Below, piece by piece: positions 58,844-64,000 of a DNA stretch of 64,000 nt. The notes under the pieces are model-generated. The model made no database searches. It was not told where the DNA came from and saw only the letters and a program-made list of their open reading frames with translations. The stretch is from Clonostachys chloroleuca. Lineage: Eukaryota; Ascomycota; Sordariomycetes; Hypocreales; Bionectriaceae. A program made the translations under genes and the position numbers. Where the stretch lies: NCBI GenBank assembly GCA_037952775.1, contig JBANAY010000004.1, positions 4,464,001 to 4,528,000 on the forward strand, given 5' to 3'. Each line of letters starts with the position of its first letter. Positions within the stretch are counted from its first letter, which is position 1.

Positions 58844-61800
58844 TTACTGATTTTGCGTGCCATTGCCCCAATCCTCGAGCGTTTTCACACAACGCAAGGT
58901 ATCAGGATGGTCGTTACCGAGCACTCGCTTTCGACTATCAAGGCACGTTGTCATTAGGCTCAACGCAGCATCCAGATGGCCCGAAGCATGCAGCGTACGG
59001 CCTAGGTTTGCCATGCTGGTTAATGTGTCTGGATGAGCCTCTCCAAGGGATATCTTTCTAGCATCTAGGGCTTGGAGATCCAGCTTTTTCGCCTCCTCAT
59101 ATCGCCCTTGACTGTAGAACGTAGCTGCGAGGTTTGCTATGCTGCGTAACGTGTCCGGGTGAGTCTCTCCAAGGGATAGCTTTTGAGCCTCTACGGCTCG
59201 AATCTCGAGCTTCTCGGCCTCCTCATATCGCCCTTGACGGTAAAAGGTAATTGCTAGGTTTACCATGCTACCCAATGTGCTCGGATGAGTCTCTCCAAGG
59301 GATATCCTTTTAGCCTCTAGGGCTTGAACCTCAAGCTTCTCAGCCTCCTCATATCGCCCTTGGCTCTGGAAAGTTACTGCTAGGTTTGTCATGCTACGTA
59401 AGGTGCTCGGATGAGTCTCCCCGAGTGATAACTTTTGAGCCTCCAGGGCTCGAATCTCGAGCTTTTCAGCCTCCTTGTATCGCCCTTGAAAGTAGAAGGT
59501 TACTGCCAGATTTGCCATACTTTGAAGAGTGTACGGATGCGTCTCTCCAAGACTAGACATGCGAATTTCAAAGGCCTCTTGGATCATATTCTCAGCATGC
59601 CTGTGCTGGCCATCTCGTAAAAAATACTCGCCAACACAATGTAACAAACTTGCTCTCGATGTTGCCTCTTCATCTTTGTTGGCTACATCAAGCTCCAGGA
59701 CAGCTAGAGCATGAGCAAGATATGCCCTGCACACCTCTCGGTTCTTGAACTCCCCGAAGGGGTATAGGTTTGAGATGCAAACAAGAGCTTTTCTTCTGAA
59801 CCAGTCGCTGGCTTCAGTTTTATCTAGCCAGCTTCGTGTGACTAATTGAACTAGTCGATGCATATCCAAGCTGCCATTTTTCTGTTCGGTTACCAGGCTG
59901 AAGTTTTTAAGAATTCCTATTGACCTCTTCAATTCAATACTGCTCCTTGGGTCCTCCTCGTGCTGGCGATTGTATTCTTGCAAGATCTCAAGAGTAATGT
60001 CTTGTCGGTCCAAATAGCTCATCATGGACAATAGCTCAGATGCTAGCGGGTTTTGTTTTTTGATCTGCTGGAATGATATCATCCATGTGTTGGCTACCGC
60101 TCGAGACCTCTCCCTGTCCCGTGCAACAGCCTCGAATTCTTGACTGAGAAGGTCTATGAGGGCGCTATCGCCCTCCGAGAGAAGTCCCAAGTATTCTGTA
60201 ACACTCATACTATACTCTAAGATGAAGGACGCAGCTTGAGCCAATGCTAGCGGAAGCTGCTCCAGTCGAGAGGAAAGCTTTCTTACTTCTTCTTCGTTCA
60301 CAGCAAGAGTGGCCAGGCTACTTTTCAGCAAGCTTTCGGACTCCGATGCATTCATTTCTTGGACTTGAAGCATGCTAGATCCATCACCAGAGGCTAGCTT
60401 TACTCCAATCTGCTTGTTCCTTGTTGTTATTAGGAGAGTCCCGTGCGCGCATACTGGAAGATATTGGGCTAAGTTGGTCGACGCATCCAGTGGATTTGAT
60501 TCTGTAGGATTTGGCTTCCCAAAAAATAGCTCAGCATCATCGGCATTGTCAACAACCATGAGCCATTTCCCACAATTCTTCTTCTCCAGCCATTGCTGGA
60601 CAAGGACCAGGACATTGCTCTTTGGGTTTTCGTACCCCGGTATCTGAAATTCTTCAGCGATCCTGGAAAAGCTCTGCTGGAAGCGTTCTGGGCTGCTCGC
60701 ATGCACCCAAATGACCGATACTTCCGAGTTTGTTTCCTTGATCCAGTGAATAAAGGCCAGGGCAATTTGCGTCTTACTGCTATCTGTTAGAGCTAATGAT
60801 GACAGCAGGTGGGTTGTCTTGAATATTCGCCTACCCAACGCCACCGAGCCCGAATAACGATACTCGGTGTTGTGAAGCATGGTTATCTTCACTGAAACTG
60901 AGTCTTGCTTTTAGCTGATCGAGAATTTCTGCGCGCCGAACAAACTTTTCATTCTTCAGATACGGCACAATGACTAATAACTTGTTAGCTCACTGTCGCT
61001 GCGACGCTGATTTATCCCTGAACGTACATTTTGCCTGATTGATGGTCTCCGTTCCCTCTTTCTGACGTAGGGTTATCTTTAGTTCTCCCCGTCGCTCGCT
61101 CGTGTATGATGGCTTTGCGCTCGTCGCCCAACGACGAAGCTCGCCACAGACTGCTTTGAAGCCCGGATCTTCCTGGTCTGAAAATTTAGTCATCTGAGTG
61201 TGGTCTCGGTGAATCCCGATTTTTATAGAGCCAGGAAGAGAAGCCGATTCTTTTGATACCACCTGTGTCGCGTGTTTAGCTCTTAGTCAGGGTTTACAAT
61301 CGAGACAAACCTACGATCCTGTTGAAACCCTTGATGCTTGTAGGCAGCTCCTCGTGGAAGCAAGTGGCTTGTATTTGTTTCGAAACGTCTCCTTTTTTGC
61401 CCCAAATTATTGTCAGGAATTCTTCTTGAATTCGCTCAAGAACCTCGGACTTTCCATTCAGAACCCCAACAATATCTGTGTTTCTCCGTTGGACCATATT
61501 GACAGACTTCAGCAGTCTCTCGGCCCACATGGCAAGTTCCGATCCATGATGGGGTGTGCCCATGAAAGCAATAGCATGTGTTCTCTCATAAATATCATGT
61601 AGATGGGAATCTGATTGCATTTTCGATACTATCAGAGCCTTGAGGATGGCATTAGCCAGCAGTCATCGCCTACCAGATCAAAATCTGGGCCAACTTACAT
61701 CCTTGCAGACCAATCCCCCTAAGCTGTGACAAACAAACATAATGGGACGTTTCTGCTATGATGACGTTAGAGTCCTGGTCTATAGAACGATGTCTCTGGA

Positions 61801-62234
61801 CATATATCTACTGTGTCGTCACTCTCCCGGCAAACGCCAGAGCAGTTAGAAGGTTCCATGCGTGATCCCGTATTCGATTCTGAGAGCCTCCCTTCTCCCA
61901 TTTCGCCGCATACGCATCATATCCAAACGTGAGGATCCGTGCCGAAGGCAACTCCATTGGTAGAAGGGTTTTGGGCCATGGTTCGTCCGCACCCTTGGCC
62001 GTCCATGTCTTTTCTCTGTTTCCGTCAAGACCGTGGATAAAGACAACACTCCAAAGCGTGTAAGCACGCATTCACCAAATGCAGTACAACATATCGATAG
62101 GCATACTCAACATCACTTGCGCCTGGGCTCTCATAAAATTGCTTGATGCCTGACGGGAATGTTGCTTCGATTGATCCGGATAGCGGCGGACTTACGAGAT
62201 CCCGCTTCTTGTCTGGCCGAAATAGCTTCCGCAT
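58844..62234 (-). CDS. NLR/STAND receptor: SesB-like hydrolase, NB-ARC, TPR (7 exons)
   Basis: Exons 62234-62107, 62048-61823, 61755-61699, 61638-61315, 61262-61028, 60973-60835 and 60776-58844 give 1013 aa with all phases consistent. The N-terminal SesB-like alpha/beta hydrolase starts at VVFIHGLDGNREKTW, has nucleophile Ser129 in CHSLGGLVCKD, and FMGTPHHGSELAMWAE. The NB-ARC follows: Walker A GLGGVGKT (365-372, codon split by an intron), Walker B-like WLMVVDNADD, TLLITTRNK, RLEQLPLALAQAA, and a MHRLV box. Five 42-residue TPR units plus a partial one end the protein. In Podospora and Neurospora, SesB/PLP-1-type NLRs trigger regulated cell death after repeat-mediated sensing. Intron ends at 61639 (AAG) and 62049 (GAG) are unusual acceptors but are required by the frame and give ASDVDVVFIHGLDGN and KDALIVSK. 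The gene looks intact, without stops or frameshifts. Confidence 0.9.
58985..59570 (-). repeat. 126-bp tandem repeats encoding TPR units
   Basis: Five consecutive copies with a regular 126-bp period (the SLGETHP codons recur at about 59037, 59163, 59289, 59415 and 59541). The middle units are near-identical at DNA level, for example the recurrent CCTCATATCGCCCTTG. Confidence 0.9.
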
Positions 62235-62844
62235 AATGATGTAAAGCGTATGTATTTGATGTCTATCTGTTGGCCTCGAGCGAATCCAATCGTATTTTTC
62301 TTTTCCACAAGTTGTATCATCACTCACTGTTTGGGCGTCTTATGCATCGTACGAAAGCGGGGTTCACCATGTCGCATAAACATACTCTGTTCGCCATCAA
62401 ACCGGCCAATCAGAGGATTGTCTGGTGATCTGAAAGGTAGAGGATCATTCTACCCTGCTCCGCCATTCTACATGGCGAGAGGCCCCTGAAGGCGCAGTGG
62501 GGAAGAGAAACAAGTATAGTTAGAGGTAAGAGAGCAGGGGATCGTACACGGTGGATGAGGAGAATTACAGGACAAGAAACAGGGCAAGACCACAGAACTG
62601 AAGATTCCGGCCTAGAGTCAAATCCCCGCCTGTGAACATCAAAGCTTTGTAGCTTATTGCGTAATGCGTGATACCAGACTTGAGGTAGTTGATACCCTTC
62701 TACTAGCGCCATCTGCTCCAGGCTCACATTTCAACTTGACCTACACAGCGTCCAGTAGATTGGCCACACGTATTACATTTCACTATTGTTAATAATAGTC
62801 TATCTGCAAGACAAACCCGCAAATGTCAACTCTAGCCACTGTCT

Positions 62845-62880
<36 letters not shown>

Positions 62881-63085
62881 GATAAAAAGGTGAGAATAGT
62901 GACCAAGATAGTGGTAGTATCCAGCGATGTAGAGAAGGGGAGATGGGGGGAAAAGAGAAGATATCAGGAACGCCTGTACCAAACTCTATAGCTCAAGCTC
63001 CAGAATAGAAAAGCGAACATACTGCCAGCAGAAAGAAAAAGACCGGAATTGAACAAATATAAAAGTAACAAGAACGGTAGCCTCT
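62235..63085. other. intergenic, NLR promoter and AMMECR1 3' flank
   Basis: Contains an A31 run (listed separately) and no recognised gene. Confidence 0.5.
62847..62877. repeat. A31 homopolymer
   Basis: Thirty-one consecutive A on the plus strand in non-coding DNA. Its true length may be uncertain in the assembly. It could be an ordinary mononucleotide microsatellite or the trace of a retroposed poly(A) tail; no element is recognisable beside it. Confidence 0.9.
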
Positions 63086-63904
63086 TCACGATTTGGCACT
63101 CTCGACCCACTCCTGCCACTTCTTGAAGTCCTTGTACGCCAGCTCATGCTTCTTGCCTTGGTATCGTGTGACCTTGAGATCAAGCTCCTGCCAGCGCGAG
63201 TGGCTGCCCATCCAGCCGGCCTTGCGGGTGAGACTGAAGAGGGCCTCTTCCTTCGTCCAGCCCTGCTCCGACGCAACATCTGGGAGATAGGTGGAGCCAT
63301 AGCGACGGCCGCGATCGTGGAAAGACAGGCGGATGCCGTGGGTGCCCACGACCCAGTCATATGGGTCATCAACCTCCTCGAAGTCGGTCAGGAGTGTCAC
63401 AGCTACCTGGAGAGAAGACAGCTCGCGGCGAGATATGGGCGAGAAGCGGGTGTCGTGCAAAGCCGCAATGAGGGCATACTCGGGGATGCCAGAGGAGAGT
63501 GGGAGAGGCTCGAAAGTGCCGATGCAGCCACGGAGGCTCGTCTCGTCATCATCGTCATCGTTATCAAAAGTGTTCCATGTGACAAACAGCGGAGTGGATG
63601 TTGAGGCGGTGACGCGAGCGACCGAGGCGAAGGAGAGGGACGATGTTGATGTTGCGGGCGTGGAAGCGGAATCTCCGCCGTTGGGTGTCGACGACGAGGA
63701 CACGGACGACGCCGAAGAGGCGGGCAGAGAAGAGTCGCTGGGTGTAGCTAGTCGGGCGAGAGCTGGGAGCTTCGGAGCGACCGGCTTGGATTTGGAGTAG
63801 TTCTCCCAGGATGCCTCGATGTCTTCCAAGGGGAGCGGCTTGCGCTTGTTCAAATGGGCGTCCAAAACCTCAAAGCACCCGATACAGTGCGCGGCGGAAG
63901 CCAT
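63086..63904 (-). CDS. AMMECR1-domain protein
   Basis: A single-exon 272-aa frame from ATG 63904. A short N-terminal part with CIGCF and a Ser/Thr/Ala-rich insert (about 50-100) is followed by the AMMECR1 domain, recognised by the LRGCIGTFEPLPL hallmark, YALIAALHDTRFSPISRREL, VGTHGIRLSF, YLPDVASEQGW and KEEALFSLTRKAGW. The family is conserved from archaea to human; the biochemical role is unsettled, with proposed nucleic-acid or redox links. In fungi the low-complexity insert after the N-terminus is common. Complete within the window, close to its right edge. Confidence 0.93.
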   Translation of the reverse strand: MASAAHCIGCFEVLDAHLNKRKPLPLEDIEASWENYSKSKPVAPKLPALARLATPSDSSLPASSASSVSSSSTPNGGDSASTPATSTSSLSFASVARVTASTSTPLFVTWNTFDNDDDDDETSLRGCIGTFEPLPLSSGIPEYALIAALHDTRFSPISRRELSSLQVAVTLLTDFEEVDDPYDWVVGTHGIRLSFHDRGRRYGSTYLPDVASEQGWTKEEALFSLTRKAGWMGSHSRWQELDLKVTRYQGKKHELAYKDFKKWQEWVESAKS

Positions 63905-64000
63905 GGCTATATCCTAGTACTGTTTTTGGGGACAGATGAGCAGTGTCACGCCAGATCACGAAAGAGGTAGAAGCAAAGAAGAGATGCACAGGAACAGACC
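63905..64000. other. right edge, upstream of AMMECR1 gene
   Basis: Leader/promoter sequence cut by the window edge. Confidence 0.5.

Noticed and set aside
58844..60892. Single-exon reading of the NLR C-terminal half starting at 60892
   Set aside because: It reads through an intron; splicing 60777-60834 restores the Walker A GGVGKT.

Overview
The window is nuclear DNA of a filamentous ascomycete (Pezizomycotina). Supporting signs are about 20 protein genes on both strands; roughly 49 short introns (mostly 50-95 nt) with GTRNGY-type donors and CTAAC/CTGAC branch sites; and families typical of these fungi: PDR/ABCG transporters, Zn2Cys6 regulators, a HET-domain protein, a DUF3405 protein, a Crh-like GH16, and a SesB/NB-ARC/TPR NLR. 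I cannot fix the order or species from sequence alone. No rRNA, tRNA, transposon or CRISPR was recognised. All exon structures were worked out by hand from frame continuity, splice signals and family knowledge.

Layout. 1-5.3 kb: a secreted Cys-rich protein and a conserved membrane-anchored alpha/beta-hydrolase-like protein. 5.3-9.5 kb: a long stretch with no convincing gene. 9.5-14.1 kb: a Sec7-PH Arf-GEF. 15.0-24.2 kb: a tail-to-head run on the minus strand of PDR transporter, Zn2Cys6 regulator and short-chain dehydrogenase, which looks like a small export/detoxification or metabolite module; the transporter promoter carries CGG-N4/5-CCG elements. 24.7-29.0 kb: a GPI-type Crh-like GH16 with a changed catalytic motif, a secreted DUF1524 nuclease and an HNH protein. 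29.9-37.8 kb: a Zn2Cys6 regulator divergent from an AtrB-type multidrug transporter. 38.5-48.3 kb: housekeeping genes (methylglutaconyl-CoA hydratase-like, Ubp2-like deubiquitinase, hydantoinase-DUF917 fusion). 48.7-62.2 kb: a more accessory block with an F-box-like/ankyrin protein, a DUF3405 protein, a HET-domain protein and an intact SesB-NB-ARC-TPR NLR. 63.1-63.9 kb: an AMMECR1 protein.

Three points stand out. (1) Five otherwise well-formed genes are each broken by exactly one missing base in a homopolymer (G5, C5, C6, A7, A8); this is better explained by consensus-sequence error than by five pseudogenes. (2) A complete seven-exon NLR with near-identical 126-bp TPR units lies beside a HET-domain gene, a candidate allorecognition/immunity locus. 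(3) Two transporter-plus-regulator modules have recognisable candidate Zn2Cys6 sites in their promoters.
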